From Silanimonas sp044377035 (GTDB lineage Bacteria; Pseudomonadota; Gammaproteobacteria; Xanthomonadales; Xanthomonadaceae): a stretch of 64,000 bases of DNA. Numbering within the stretch: the stretch's first letter is position 1; each line of letters opens with the position of its first letter. This document shows positions 43,114 through 52,078 of the stretch, piece by piece. Position numbers and translations under genes: made by a program. The stretch is taken from NCBI RefSeq assembly GCF_044377035.1, contig NZ_JBILJW010000001.1, positions 1 to 64,000 of the forward strand, in the 5' to 3' direction. The notes under the pieces are model-generated. The model did not search any database and was not told the DNA's origin. It was given only the letters and a program-made list of their open reading frames with translations.

Positions 43114-44913
43114 ATGCAGCACATCCGCAACTTCTCGATCATCGCCCACGTCGACCACGGCAAGTCGACGCTCGCCGACCGCATCATCCAGCTCTGCGGC
43201 GGCCTCGAGGATCGCGAGATGGAGGCTCAGGTGCTCGACTCGAACCCCATCGAGCGCGAGCGCGGCATCACCATCAAGGCCCAGTCCGTCTCGCTGCCCT
43301 ACACGGCGAAGAACGGCCAGACCTACCAGCTCAACTTCATCGACACGCCCGGCCACGTCGACTTCAGCTACGAGGTGTCGCGCTCGCTGGCGGCGTGCGA
43401 GGGCGCGCTGCTGGTGGTGGATGCCGCGCAGGGCGTCGAGGCCCAGTCGGTGGCGAACTGCTACACCGCGGTCGAGCAGGGCCTCGAAGTGGTGCCGGTG
43501 CTCAACAAGATCGACCTGCCGACGGCCGACACCGAGCGCGCGAAGCGCGAGATCGAAGCGGTGATCGGCATCGACGCCGAGGACGCGGTGGCCATCTCGG
43601 CCAAGACCGGTCTCAACGTGCGCGACGTGCTCGAGGCGATCGTGGCCCGCATCCCGCCGCCGAAAGTGGGCGACACGGACAAGCTGCAGGCCCTGATCAT
43701 CGACTCCTGGTTCGACAACTACCTCGGCGTGGTCTCGCTGGTGCGCGTCATGCAGGGCGAGATCCGCAAGGGCGACAAGATCCAGGTGATGTCGACGGGC
43801 CGCGTGCACGAGGTCGACAGCGTCGGCGTGTTCACGCCGAAGCGGAAGCTCAAGGACGCGCTGCTTCCAGGCGAGGTGGGTTTCCTTACCGCGTCGATCA
43901 AGGACGTGCATGGCGCACCCGTGGGCGACACGCTGACGTCGGCGCGTGATCCGGCAGCGAAGCCGCTGCCGGGCTTCCAGAAAATGCAGCCTCGCGTGTT
44001 CGCCGGCCTGTTCCCGACGGCGGCCGACGATTACCCGGCGCTGCGCGAGGCCCTCGAGAAGCTGCGCCTCAACGACGCCGCCCTGCAGTTCGAGCCGGAA
44101 AGCTCGGAGGCGATGGGCTTCGGCTTCCGCTGCGGCTTCCTCGGCATGCTGCACATGGAGATCGTGCAGGAGCGCCTCGAGCGCGAGTACGACCTCGACC
44201 TCGTCACCACCGCCCCCACCGTCGTCTACGAGCTGCTGCAGACCGACGGCGAGGTGATGAAGCTGGACAACCCGGCGCGCCTGCCGGCGGTGAACAAGAT
44301 CCAGGAAATCCGCGAGCCGATCATCCGCGCCAACATCCTCACGCCCGAGGAGTACATCGGCAACATCATCAAGCTCTGCGAAGAGAAGCGCGGCAGCCAG
44401 ATCGGCATCACCTACCTCGGCAGCCAGGTGCAGATCGCCTACGAGTTGCCGATGGCCGAAGTGGTGCTGGATTTCTTCGACCGCCTGAAGTCGGTGTCGC
44501 GCGGTTACGCTTCGCTCGACTACCACTTCCTGCGCTTCGAGGCCGGCCCGTTCGTGCGCGTCGACGTGCTGATCAACGGCGACAAGGTCGACGCCATGTC
44601 GATGATCCTGCACCGCGCCCACGCCGACCGCCGCGGTCGCGACCTCTGCGAACGCATGCGCGAGCTGATCCCGCGGCAGATGTTCGACGTCGCCATCCAG
44701 GCGGCCGTCGGTTCGCAGATCATCGCCCGCTCGACGGTCAAGGCGATGCGCAAGAACGTGCTGGCCAAGTGCTACGGCGGCGACGCCACGCGCAAGAAGA
44801 AGCTCCTCGAGAAGCAGAAAGAGGGCAAGAAGCGCATGAAGCAGTTCGGCAAGGTGGAAATCCCGCAGGAAGCCTTCCTCGCGGTGCTGTCGGTCGACAA
44901 CAACTCCAGATAA
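43114..44913 (+). CDS. lepA: Elongation factor 4 (LepA)
   Basis: A 599-residue translational GTPase that acts on stalled or assembling ribosomes. The G domain begins with IRNFSIIAHVDHGKSTLADRI, and contains ERERGITIKAQ, DTPGHVDF and NKIDLP. Domain 3 contains FCFRCGFLGMLHMEI-like FGFRCGFLGMLHMEI. The LepA-specific C-terminus is basic (KNVLAKCYGGD, RKKKLLEKQKEGKKRMK). The start ATG is set by the conserved N-terminus. It precedes lepB by 9 bp, the classical operon. Confidence 0.97.
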   Translation: MQHIRNFSIIAHVDHGKSTLADRIIQLCGGLEDREMEAQVLDSNPIERERGITIKAQSVSLPYTAKNGQTYQLNFIDTPGHVDFSYEVSRSLAACEGALLVVDAAQGVEAQSVANCYTAVEQGLEVVPVLNKIDLPTADTERAKREIEAVIGIDAEDAVAISAKTGLNVRDVLEAIVARIPPPKVGDTDKLQALIIDSWFDNYLGVVSLVRVMQGEIRKGDKIQVMSTGRVHEVDSVGVFTPKRKLKDALLPGEVGFLTASIKDVHGAPVGDTLTSARDPAAKPLPGFQKMQPRVFAGLFPTAADDYPALREALEKLRLNDAALQFEPESSEAMGFGFRCGFLGMLHMEIVQERLEREYDLDLVTTAPTVVYELLQTDGEVMKLDNPARLPAVNKIQEIREPIIRANILTPEEYIGNIIKLCEEKRGSQIGITYLGSQVQIAYELPMAEVVLDFFDRLKSVSRGYASLDYHFLRFEAGPFVRVDVLINGDKVDAMSMILHRAHADRRGRDLCERMRELIPRQMFDVAIQAAVGSQIIARSTVKAMRKNVLAKCYGGDATRKKKLLEKQKEGKKRMKQFGKVEIPQEAFLAVLSVDNNSR

Positions 44914-44922
44914 GGACGCTGC

Positions 44923-45741
44923 GTGAAGCTCGATTTCGCCCTGATCCTCACCGCCCTGACGTTGCTCTGCGGCGCGTTCTGGCTGGTGGACAAACTGGTG
45001 CTCGCCAAGCGCCGCGGCGCGGACGGCAAGCCGAACGAGACGGTCGACTTCTTCGCCTCCCTGTTCCCGGTGCTGGCGATCGTCCTGTGCCTGCGCAGCT
45101 TCGTCTACGAGCCCTTCCGCATCCCGTCCTCGTCGATGATGCCGACCCTGCTGATCGGTGACTTCATCCTCGTCAACAAATTCGCCTACGGCGTGCGGCT
45201 TCCGGTGACGAATACCGTGCTGTTCGACACCGGCGCGCCGGAGCGTGGCGACGTGGTGGTGTTCCGCTACCCGGGCCGCAAGCCGCCGGTGGCCAGCGAT
45301 CCGCCGGTCGGCACCGACTACATCAAGCGCGTGATCGGCTTGCCCGGCGACATCATCGGAATCCGCCAGAACCGCCTGACCGTGAACGGCACGCCGATCG
45401 CCTATGGCGAGGAAGCAATCTACGTGGGAAGCGGTGCCACCGCGGCCATCGAGATGACCGGCGCCACCCGCGTCAGCGAGGCCCTCGCCCCGGGCAAGGA
45501 GCACGCCATCCTCGACAAATGGCCGCGCCAGATGGCCTTCGGTGACGGCGAGTACGAGGTGCCGGAAGGGCACTACTTCGTCCTCGGAGACAACCGCGTG
45601 GCCTCGGACGATGGGCGCTTCTGGGGCTTCGTCCCGGCGGCCAACCTGGCCGGCCGCGCCGACGTCATTTGGCTGAACTGTTCGAACTGGGCTTGCATGG
45701 ACAGCTTCGATTGGCGTCGAATGGGCGACGTCATCCGCTAA
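44923..45741 (+). CDS. lepB: Signal peptidase I
   Basis: A 272-residue inner-membrane protease that removes signal peptides from exported proteins. Two N-terminal membrane segments (about 4-22 and 43-62) precede the catalytic box RIPSSSMMPTL with Ser71 and the lysine Lys135 in DYIKRVIGLPGD; GDNRVASDDGRFWG is the box E signature. The start is a GTG 9 bases after the lepA stop, with AAGGA before it. It serves the many signal peptides encoded nearby. Confidence 0.96.
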   Translation: MKLDFALILTALTLLCGAFWLVDKLVLAKRRGADGKPNETVDFFASLFPVLAIVLCLRSFVYEPFRIPSSSMMPTLLIGDFILVNKFAYGVRLPVTNTVLFDTGAPERGDVVVFRYPGRKPPVASDPPVGTDYIKRVIGLPGDIIGIRQNRLTVNGTPIAYGEEAIYVGSGATAAIEMTGATRVSEALAPGKEHAILDKWPRQMAFGDGEYEVPEGHYFVLGDNRVASDDGRFWGFVPAANLAGRADVIWLNCSNWACMDSFDWRRMGDVIR

Positions 45742-45757
45742 ACCCCCGGGGTTGTCC

Positions 45758-46120
45758 ATGCGCCATCGCCAGCGCGGCATCAGCTTTATTGGATTCATTC
45801 TCGTCCTTATCGTGGGCGGGTTCTTCCTGTTCCTGGGAATGAAGATCGGTCCGACCTACATCGAGTACTACTCGATCCGCAACGCGGTGAACAAGGTGGC
45901 GGCTGAGGCCACTTCAGCCGATCCCGGAACCATCAGGCAGGCGATGGACCGCCAGATGAAGGTCGATTACGCGTACTCCTACAAGCCGGAGTTCGTGCGC
46001 GTGATCCGCGACGGCGATCAGCTCAACCTCGTGCTGAACTACGAGATCCGCAAGCCGCTGATCTACAACCTCGATTTCGTCGCCAAGTTCCAGCACTCGG
46101 CGCCGATCAGCCAGCGTTGA
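45758..46120 (+). CDS. DUF4845 domain protein
   Basis: A 120-residue protein with a basic N-terminus and a membrane helix resembling a type IV pilin start (RQRGISFIGFILVLIVGGFFLFLGMKI), followed by a short soluble domain with YSIRNAVNKVAAEA and LVLNYEIRKPL. It is the conserved gene between lepB and rnc in gammaproteobacteria. Function unknown; the pilin-like start need not mean pilus assembly, since no GFTLxE cleavage motif is visible. The ATG is 6 bases after an in-frame TTG. Confidence 0.75.
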   Translation: MRHRQRGISFIGFILVLIVGGFFLFLGMKIGPTYIEYYSIRNAVNKVAAEATSADPGTIRQAMDRQMKVDYAYSYKPEFVRVIRDGDQLNLVLNYEIRKPLIYNLDFVAKFQHSAPISQR

Positions 46121-46130
46121 CGGTCCTCGC

Positions 46131-46823
46131 ATGAAGGCCGGCTTCGGTCATCGGTTCGCCGACCCGGCCCGGCTCGACACGGCGCTGCGCCACCGCAGCG
46201 CCGGCGCGCCGCACAACGAGCGGCTGGAATTCCTCGGCGACGCCGTCCTGGCCCTGCTGATCGCGGAAGCCCTGCACGAACGCTGGCCGCAGGCCGACGA
46301 GGGCGCCCTGACCCGGGCCCGTTCGGCCTTGGTGCGGGAATCGAACCTCGCCGGCATCGCGCGCGGCCTCGGCCTTGGGGACCGGCTGCAGCTCGGCCCG
46401 GGCGAAATGAAGTCCGGCGGCAAGCACCGTGATTCCATCCTCGCCGACGCGCTCGAGGCGGTGGTCGGGGCGATCTACCTCGATGGCGGGCTCGAGGCCT
46501 GCCGTGCCGTCGCCCTGCCGTGGTTCGAGGCGGGCTTGGCGGCCATGCCCACTGGCAAGGTCGAGAAGGACCCGAAGACCCGCCTCCAGGAATGGCTGCA
46601 GGCCCGCCAATGGGCGCGGCCGGAGTACGAGCTGGTGGAGGCCCGCGGGCCCGACCATTCGCGGCACTTCCGCGTCCGTGCCCGGGCCGGCGAGCCCCTG
46701 CTCGAGGTCGAGGGCGAGGGAACCTCGCTTCGCAATGCCGAACAGGCGTCCGCTGAAGCCCTGCTGGCCGCGCTGGAGCGCGACCATCCGAAGGGCCGCG
46801 GCGCCGCTACACTGCCGCCATGA
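46131..46823 (+). CDS. rnc: Ribonuclease III
   Basis: A 230-residue double-strand RNA endonuclease for rRNA and mRNA processing. The signature NERLEFLGDAVLAL holds Glu and Asp metal ligands (about 29-42) and DALEAVVGAIYLDGG the second acidic pair; a dsRNA-binding domain covers about 150-220. Length matches the family (226). Its 3' end overlaps era by 4 bp, the standard rnc-era pair. Confidence 0.97.
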   Translation: MKAGFGHRFADPARLDTALRHRSAGAPHNERLEFLGDAVLALLIAEALHERWPQADEGALTRARSALVRESNLAGIARGLGLGDRLQLGPGEMKSGGKHRDSILADALEAVVGAIYLDGGLEACRAVALPWFEAGLAAMPTGKVEKDPKTRLQEWLQARQWARPEYELVEARGPDHSRHFRVRARAGEPLLEVEGEGTSLRNAEQASAEALLAALERDHPKGRGAATLPP

Positions 46824-47734
46824 GCGACACCCTCGATACCGATACCCCGCACCGCGCCGGCACCATCGCCGTGCTCGGCCGCCCCAACGTGGGCAAGTCC
46901 ACCCTCGTCAACGCGCTGGTGGGCGCCAAGGTGAGCATCGTCTCGCCGAAGCCGCAGACCACGCGCCATCGCCTGCTTGGCATCGCCACCTTCCAGGACG
47001 GCCAGATCGCCCTGGTGGACACGCCCGGCCTGCACCGCGACCAGAGCGGGCGCGCGATGAACCGCTACATGAACCGGGCCGCCCGCGGCGCGGTGGAGGA
47101 TGTCGACGGCGCGGCCCTGGTCGTCGAGGCCGGGCGCTGGACCGACGAGGACACCCTCGCCTACAAGGTGCTGCGCGATGCCGGCGTGCCGGTGGTGCTG
47201 GTCATCAACAAGGTCGACAAGCTCGTCGAGAAGGGGGCGTTGCTGCCCTTCATCGCCGAAGTGACCAAGGACCGCGAGTTCGCCGCCGTGCACCCCATCG
47301 CCGCGCGCAAGCAGGACGGCCTGCGCCCGCTGGTGAAGAGCCTGATCTCGGTGCTGCCGGAATCGCCGCCGCTGTTCGCCGAGGACGAGATCACCGACCG
47401 CAGCGAGCGCTTCCTCGCCGCCGAGCTGGTGCGCGAGCAGCTGATGCGCAAGCTCGGGCAGGAAGTGCCCTACTCGACGACCGTCGAGATCGAGAAGTTC
47501 GAGGAAGAAGGCGAGAAGCTGCGCATCGCAGCCATCATCTGGGTCGAGCGCGACGGCCAGAAGGCCATCGTGATCGGGCAGGGGGGCGAGATGCTGAAGA
47601 CCATCGGCAGCGCCGCGCGCATCTCGATGGAGAAGCTCTTCGGGCGCCGCGTCTTCCTGCAGACTTGGGTCCGCGTGCGCGAGGGCTGGTCGGACGACGA
47701 ATCCGCGCTGCGCCAGTTCGGCTACGGCGAGTAA
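46820..47734 (+). CDS. era: GTPase Era
   Basis: A 304-residue GTPase that binds 16S rRNA during 30S assembly. G1 is GRPNVGKST (about 18-26), G2 region KPQTTRHRLLG, G3 DTPGLH, G4 NKVD, and a C-terminal KH domain contains VIGQGGEMLKTIGSAAR. Length matches the family. It starts inside rnc and ends 9 bp before recO. Confidence 0.97.
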   Translation: MSDTLDTDTPHRAGTIAVLGRPNVGKSTLVNALVGAKVSIVSPKPQTTRHRLLGIATFQDGQIALVDTPGLHRDQSGRAMNRYMNRAARGAVEDVDGAALVVEAGRWTDEDTLAYKVLRDAGVPVVLVINKVDKLVEKGALLPFIAEVTKDREFAAVHPIAARKQDGLRPLVKSLISVLPESPPLFAEDEITDRSERFLAAELVREQLMRKLGQEVPYSTTVEIEKFEEEGEKLRIAAIIWVERDGQKAIVIGQGGEMLKTIGSAARISMEKLFGRRVFLQTWVRVREGWSDDESALRQFGYGE

Positions 47735-47743
47735 CGTCCCGCC

Positions 47744-48514
47744 GTGCGCGTCGGCGGTGAACGCGCCTTCGTGCTGCATGCGCGGCCTTGGCGCGAGACC
47801 AGCCTGCTGGTCGAACTGCTGAGCGAGCACCACGGCCGCATCGGCGTGGTGGCGCGCGGCGTGCAGGGGACGAAGCAGCAGGCTCGGCGCGCGGCGTTGC
47901 AGCCTTGGCAGGCCATCGAATTCGACGCCGCCCAGCGCGGCGAGCTCTGGACCTTGGCGCGTTGGGAGGCCGTCGATGCGGCGCCTAGGCATGCCGGCGA
48001 CGCGGCGCTGGCGGGCTTCTACGTGCATGAGCTGCTGCTGCGCCTGTTGCCGCGGCAAGACGCCGTGCCCGAGGTCTTCGTGCGCTACGAGGCCTTGCGC
48101 GAGGAACTGGCGCAGGTGACGCCGCCGACCGGCGCGCAGCCGCTGGCCTGGACCCTCCGCCGCTTCGAGCGCGACCTGCTGGACGCCCTCGGCCTCGGGC
48201 TGCCCTGGGGAGAAACCGCCGAAGGTGAGGCGCTCGACCCAGCGGCGCGCTATCGCATCGATCCCGAACATGGCGCCTGGCGGGATCGCAGCCATGCACC
48301 GGACAGCCTGCGCGGCAGCGCGTTGCTGGCGCTCGCCGAGGACCGGTGCCCGCCGGCGGAAGAGCTCGGTGAGTTGCGCCGCGGGCTGCGCGCCATTCTG
48401 GCGCATCATCTCGGCGGCAAGCCCCTCAAAGCGTGGAGCCTGATGGCCGAGGTCGCGCGGGTGGGGCGCTCAGCCCCCGGGACTGGCGAGCGCCTCGTCG
48501 ATCCGTCGGAGTAG
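47744..48514 (+). CDS. recO: DNA repair protein RecO
   Basis: A 256-residue protein with an N-terminal OB fold (AFVLHARPWRETSLLVELLSEHHGRIGVVARG) and a helical C-terminal part. It anneals SSB-coated DNA and with RecR (also here) loads RecA. The start is a GTG. It lacks zinc cysteines, like most gammaproteobacterial RecO. Its 3' end overlaps the convergent receiver-Hpt gene by 45 bp. Confidence 0.93.
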   Translation: MRVGGERAFVLHARPWRETSLLVELLSEHHGRIGVVARGVQGTKQQARRAALQPWQAIEFDAAQRGELWTLARWEAVDAAPRHAGDAALAGFYVHELLLRLLPRQDAVPEVFVRYEALREELAQVTPPTGAQPLAWTLRRFERDLLDALGLGLPWGETAEGEALDPAARYRIDPEHGAWRDRSHAPDSLRGSALLALAEDRCPPAEELGELRRGLRAILAHHLGGKPLKAWSLMAEVARVGRSAPGTGERLVDPSE

Positions 48515-49138
48515 CCGCATCGCGGCTTCGCTGTCGGCCGGTTCCGCATGCAGGGCTTCGACCGCGCCGGCCAAGGCGCTGGCGCCGACGAAGCCGCAGC
48601 CAGCCCGCAGCTGGTGCAGGACGGCGCGAAGCCCAGTGGTGTCGCCGTCGGCGAGCGCGGCAACCACCCGTTCCCGTTGGCGTGGCAATTCCTCGATGAA
48701 CAGGGCGCGCATCCGTCGCAAGGCGGCATCGGAACCGCCGAGCGCCGAGAGCGCCTGGGCATCGTCCCAGGCCGAGCGGGATGCTCCGAGCCACGGCGCC
48801 AACGCCTGTCGCAACGCCGCCTCCGACAGCGGCTTACCGAGGGCCTCGACGAACCCGCTGGCCATCAGTCGCCGCCGTCGCTCGGCGTCGAGTTCGGCCG
48901 TGAGCGCCACCGCCGGCGTGTGGTTGGCGAGGGCGCGCTGGCGGGCGAGCCAGCCGTCGCCTTGCCCGTCGGGCAGCGAGACATCGAGCAACAGGAGCGC
49001 ATAGTCGTTGTCGGCACAGAGCGCACCGGCATCCGCCAGAGTCCGGGCGGTGTCGACAATGCCGAACGGCGCCAGGCTGCTGCGGGCGAATTCGCGGCTG
49101 GCGGGGTCATCTTCGACCACCAGGAAGCGTAGGCTCAC
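48470..49138 (-). CDS. Receiver-histidine phosphotransfer (REC-Hpt) protein
   Basis: A 222-residue cytoplasmic two-component protein. The receiver domain (about 4-118) has the acidic pair VVEDD, phospho-acceptor Asp52 in LLLLDVSLP, Thr80 and Lys102 in GKPL. The C-terminal Hpt domain (about 135-215) has His175 in VLHQLRAGCGFVGA, a good match to the phosphotransfer HxLKG motif. It therefore could pass a phosphate between a hybrid kinase and a response regulator. No kinase gene lies next to it. It is divergent from the YdbH-like gene and overlaps recO at the 3' end. Confidence 0.85.
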   Translation of the reverse strand: MSLRFLVVEDDPASREFARSSLAPFGIVDTARTLADAGALCADNDYALLLLDVSLPDGQGDGWLARQRALANHTPAVALTAELDAERRRRLMASGFVEALGKPLSEAALRQALAPWLGASRSAWDDAQALSALGGSDAALRRMRALFIEELPRQRERVVAALADGDTTGLRAVLHQLRAGCGFVGASALAGAVEALHAEPADSEAAMRLLRRIDEALASPGG

Positions 49139-49151
49139 GGATCCCTCCTCG

Positions 49152-51236
49152 ATGCGTTCCCCAAGCAGGATGCCGGCCCTCGCGGCGAGCCACTATAGGA
49201 AAATTCTGACGCTGCTCTTCTCGGCGGCGGCGCTTGGGTTGGCGTTCATGCTCGCGGCGCCCGAGGTTGGCGCCCGGGAGCTGCGCGTCGCCATCGAACG
49301 CGTGGACGCCGGTACGGCCCGCGCCGAGGCCGTGGCGATGCGGCTCCGAACGGGAGCGACGGGCGCGGAGCCCGTCGGGCTGACGGTGGAAGCAGGCCTC
49401 GTGGCGCTCCCGGCCCTCGCCCTCCACCTGGACCGCGTGGCGTGGACCTGCGAACGCGTGCTGACCTTGGAACCTCTGGCCTGCGAGGGCCCCCTGCAGG
49501 TCGGTGGCCGCTCGGCCGGACGGCTGGCCGTCGATCTTTCGGAAGCGCGCACCCAAGCGCACTGGTCGCAGGGGCGGCGGTCGATTCGCGTCGACAAGGA
49601 CCTCGCCTCGCCATGGCGGGTGGCGGCCCAGCGCATTCCGTTGGCTTGGCTTGAGGATTTCGCGAAGCAACTCTGGGCCGGCGGCCGCCTCGGCGCCGGC
49701 ACCGTGTCGGGCCGCTTGACAGTTCCTGCCGGGACGCCCGAGACCCGCGTCGATGCCGACCTGCGGCTCGAAGGCCTCGCCTTCGACACGCCGGACGGCC
49801 TGCTGGCGGGTGCCGGCCTGGCCGTCCCCCTGACGCTGCGCTATGTGACGACGCCCGCGTCGGCAGCGGCCCCGGAACGAACCCGCCTCACGCTGCGTGG
49901 GGCCCTCAAGGCCGGCGAGCTGCTGGTGAGCCCGATCTATCTGGCCGTTCCAGCCGCCGGAGTGGGCCTGCAGCTGGATGCCGAATCCGAGGCGGACGGC
50001 GGCTGGCGGCTCTCGCATTGGCAATGGGAGGACGCCGCTGCGCTGACGGCGGTGGGCGATGCGTCGCTCGATGCGGCCGGCAACGTGACGGCGCTCGCGG
50101 CGCGCTGGCGATCGCCGGACTTGGCCGCGCTGCGCAGGAGCTACCTCGACGGCGTGCTCGCGCCGGCCGGTTTCGGCGAACTCCAGTTGGCCGGGCAGGG
50201 CAGCGGTGCCTTCGGCTTCGATGCCGAGGGACTGTCGGCGCTCGATGTCGATCTGCGCGATGCCATCGCGATCGATCCGAAGGGCCGCTTCTCGCTGGCG
50301 GGGCTCGACGGTGGCGTGCGCTGGTCGCGTGATTCGGCGTTGGCGAACAGTCGCCTCGCGTGGCGCGCGGCCGCGCTGTACGGCATCGGCATCGAGGCGG
50401 GCCAGCTCGACTTCCGCAGCAGCGAAGGCCAGCTCGCGCTTGCGGCGCCGCTGCGCACCGGGATGCTCGGCGGGCACCTGCGGCTCGACCGGCTGCTGTG
50501 GCGGCCGGCGCGTGGTGAGGCGCCGCTGCGGATCGAGATGGGGCTGGCCCTCGAAGCGCTCGACCTCGGCAGCCTGTCGCAGCGCCTCGGCTGGCCGGAC
50601 TTCGAAGGCACGATCGGCGGCACGCTGCCGAACGCGCTCTATGAGCGCAATCGCGTGAGCTTCGAAGGCGGACTGGCCATGCAGCTGTTCGGCGGCGAGG
50701 TGCGCATCGACGATCTCGCGCTCGAGCGGCCGTTCGGCGTCGCGCCCTCACTGGCGGCCAGCGTCCGTTTCCAGGACATCGACCTCGCGCCGTTGACCGG
50801 CGCCTTCGGTTTCGGCGAGATCACCGGCCGCCTCGACGGACGCATCCGCGATTTGCGCCTCGTCGACTGGACGCCCGTGGCCTTCGATGCGCGGCTGCTC
50901 ACCGATCGGAACTGGGAGGGCTCGCGCCGCGTCAGCCAGCGCGCGGTTCAGGACATTTCCGACCTCGGCGGCTCCGGCCTGATTGCCGGCCTGCAGGCGC
51001 GGCTGCTGCGCACCTTCGACGATTTCGGCTACGACCGCATCGGCATCGGCTGCGTGCTTAAGGACAACCGCTGCGCGATGACCGGCCTGAAGAAGCGCGG
51101 CGACGGCTACGTGATCATCGACGGGCGCGGCCTGCCGCGGATCGAGGTGGTCGGCTTCCGGCGCAGTGTCGATTGGCCGACACTCGTCTCGCGGCTGAAG
51201 GACGCGACGGAAGGCGACACGCTTCGCATCGAATGA
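49152..51236 (+). CDS. YdbH-like AsmA-superfamily intermembrane protein
   Basis: A 694-residue protein (688 from the second ATG at 49170). One N-terminal membrane helix (about residues 17-35, KILTLLFSAAALGLAFML) anchors a long periplasmic part of repeated amphipathic beta strands, for example LRLEGLAFDTPDGLLAGAG and GLALEALDLGSLSQRLGWPDFEGTIGGTLP, ending in DIDLAPLTGAFGFGEITGRLDGRIRDLRLVDWTPVAFDARL, which is AsmA/YdbH-like. E. coli YdbH works with outer-membrane YnbE to move phospholipids. The next gene, a YdbL/YnbE-like lipoprotein, supports this. Cys residues near 85 and 655 could form disulfides. Confidence 0.72.
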   Translation: MRSPSRMPALAASHYRKILTLLFSAAALGLAFMLAAPEVGARELRVAIERVDAGTARAEAVAMRLRTGATGAEPVGLTVEAGLVALPALALHLDRVAWTCERVLTLEPLACEGPLQVGGRSAGRLAVDLSEARTQAHWSQGRRSIRVDKDLASPWRVAAQRIPLAWLEDFAKQLWAGGRLGAGTVSGRLTVPAGTPETRVDADLRLEGLAFDTPDGLLAGAGLAVPLTLRYVTTPASAAAPERTRLTLRGALKAGELLVSPIYLAVPAAGVGLQLDAESEADGGWRLSHWQWEDAAALTAVGDASLDAAGNVTALAARWRSPDLAALRRSYLDGVLAPAGFGELQLAGQGSGAFGFDAEGLSALDVDLRDAIAIDPKGRFSLAGLDGGVRWSRDSALANSRLAWRAAALYGIGIEAGQLDFRSSEGQLALAAPLRTGMLGGHLRLDRLLWRPARGEAPLRIEMGLALEALDLGSLSQRLGWPDFEGTIGGTLPNALYERNRVSFEGGLAMQLFGGEVRIDDLALERPFGVAPSLAASVRFQDIDLAPLTGAFGFGEITGRLDGRIRDLRLVDWTPVAFDARLLTDRNWEGSRRVSQRAVQDISDLGGSGLIAGLQARLLRTFDDFGYDRIGIGCVLKDNRCAMTGLKKRGDGYVIIDGRGLPRIEVVGFRRSVDWPTLVSRLKDATEGDTLRIE

Positions 51237-51367
51237 GGGAGGCCTCGCGTGGCCGGCGAGCGTCGTCGCCAGCCTGAACGCCGGGCGACGGTGGCAGGTC
51301 ATCGGCTTGCGCGGCGCGCGCGCCACGGCGTTAGCATCCAAGACATCCCGCCATCGAGGTGATCGCC

Positions 51368-52033
51368 ATGCGCCAGCCCCTGCTGAAGCTCTCTGCCCTG
51401 CTGCTGCCCGTCGCGTTGCTGGCGTCGTGCGTGACGATCAATGTGTACTTCCCGGCCGCGGAGGCGCAGAAGGCGGCCGAGGAATTCGTCGAGGACGTGA
51501 TCGGCGAGGCGCCCGCGGACAGCGGCGGTTCGGCCGGCATCGAGAACGGCGAAGCCGCCCGCTTCGTCGCGGCGACGGTCGAAGGCCGTGACGTCGCTCC
51601 GGCCCGCGTGTTCTCGCATACCGAAACGCGCTTCGACCCGGTCGGTTTCTTCATCGGCAGCGCGATGGCGCAGGAGAACGTCGACATCCGCATCCGCACG
51701 CCGGCCATCCAAGCCATCCAAACGCGGATGGCCGAGCGATTCCAGGGCACGCTGGCGCCGCTCTTCGACGCCGGGGCAATGGGCTTCGGCAACGACGGCC
51801 TCGTGGTGCTGCGTGACCCGGCCAAGGTGCCGCTGGCGCAGCGCACGGCCGCGAACCAGGCCGTCGCCGAGGAGAACCGCGACCGCAACGCCGTCTACCG
51901 CGAGATCGCGGTGGCCAACGGCCATCCGGAGTGGGAGACGCAGATCCGCCAGATCTTCGCCAAGGAATGGGTGGCCCAGGCCCGCGCCGGCTGGTGGTAC
52001 CAGGACAGCGCCGGGGCCTGGAAGCAGAAGTAA
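51368..52033 (+). CDS. YnbE-YdbL fusion lipoprotein (DUF1318-like)
   Basis: A 221-residue lipoprotein with a signal peptide and lipobox LLASC (Cys21). Just after the lipidated Cys, VTINVYFPAAEAQKAAEEF resembles the beta strand and helix of small lipoprotein YnbE. The C-terminal 90 residues, with AEENRDRNAVYREIAVANGHPEW and ARAGWWYQDSAGAWKQK, resemble YdbL (DUF1318). In E. coli ynbE and ydbL are separate genes after ydbH; here one chain seems to carry both. The linker of about 100 residues is not recognisable. The gene lies 131 bp after the ydbH-like stop. Confidence 0.68.
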   Translation: MRQPLLKLSALLLPVALLASCVTINVYFPAAEAQKAAEEFVEDVIGEAPADSGGSAGIENGEAARFVAATVEGRDVAPARVFSHTETRFDPVGFFIGSAMAQENVDIRIRTPAIQAIQTRMAERFQGTLAPLFDAGAMGFGNDGLVVLRDPAKVPLAQRTAANQAVAEENRDRNAVYREIAVANGHPEWETQIRQIFAKEWVAQARAGWWYQDSAGAWKQK

Positions 52034-52078
52034 GCCCGGGCGTGCGAAAATCGCGCCCCGTTCTTCCCGAGCTTTCCC

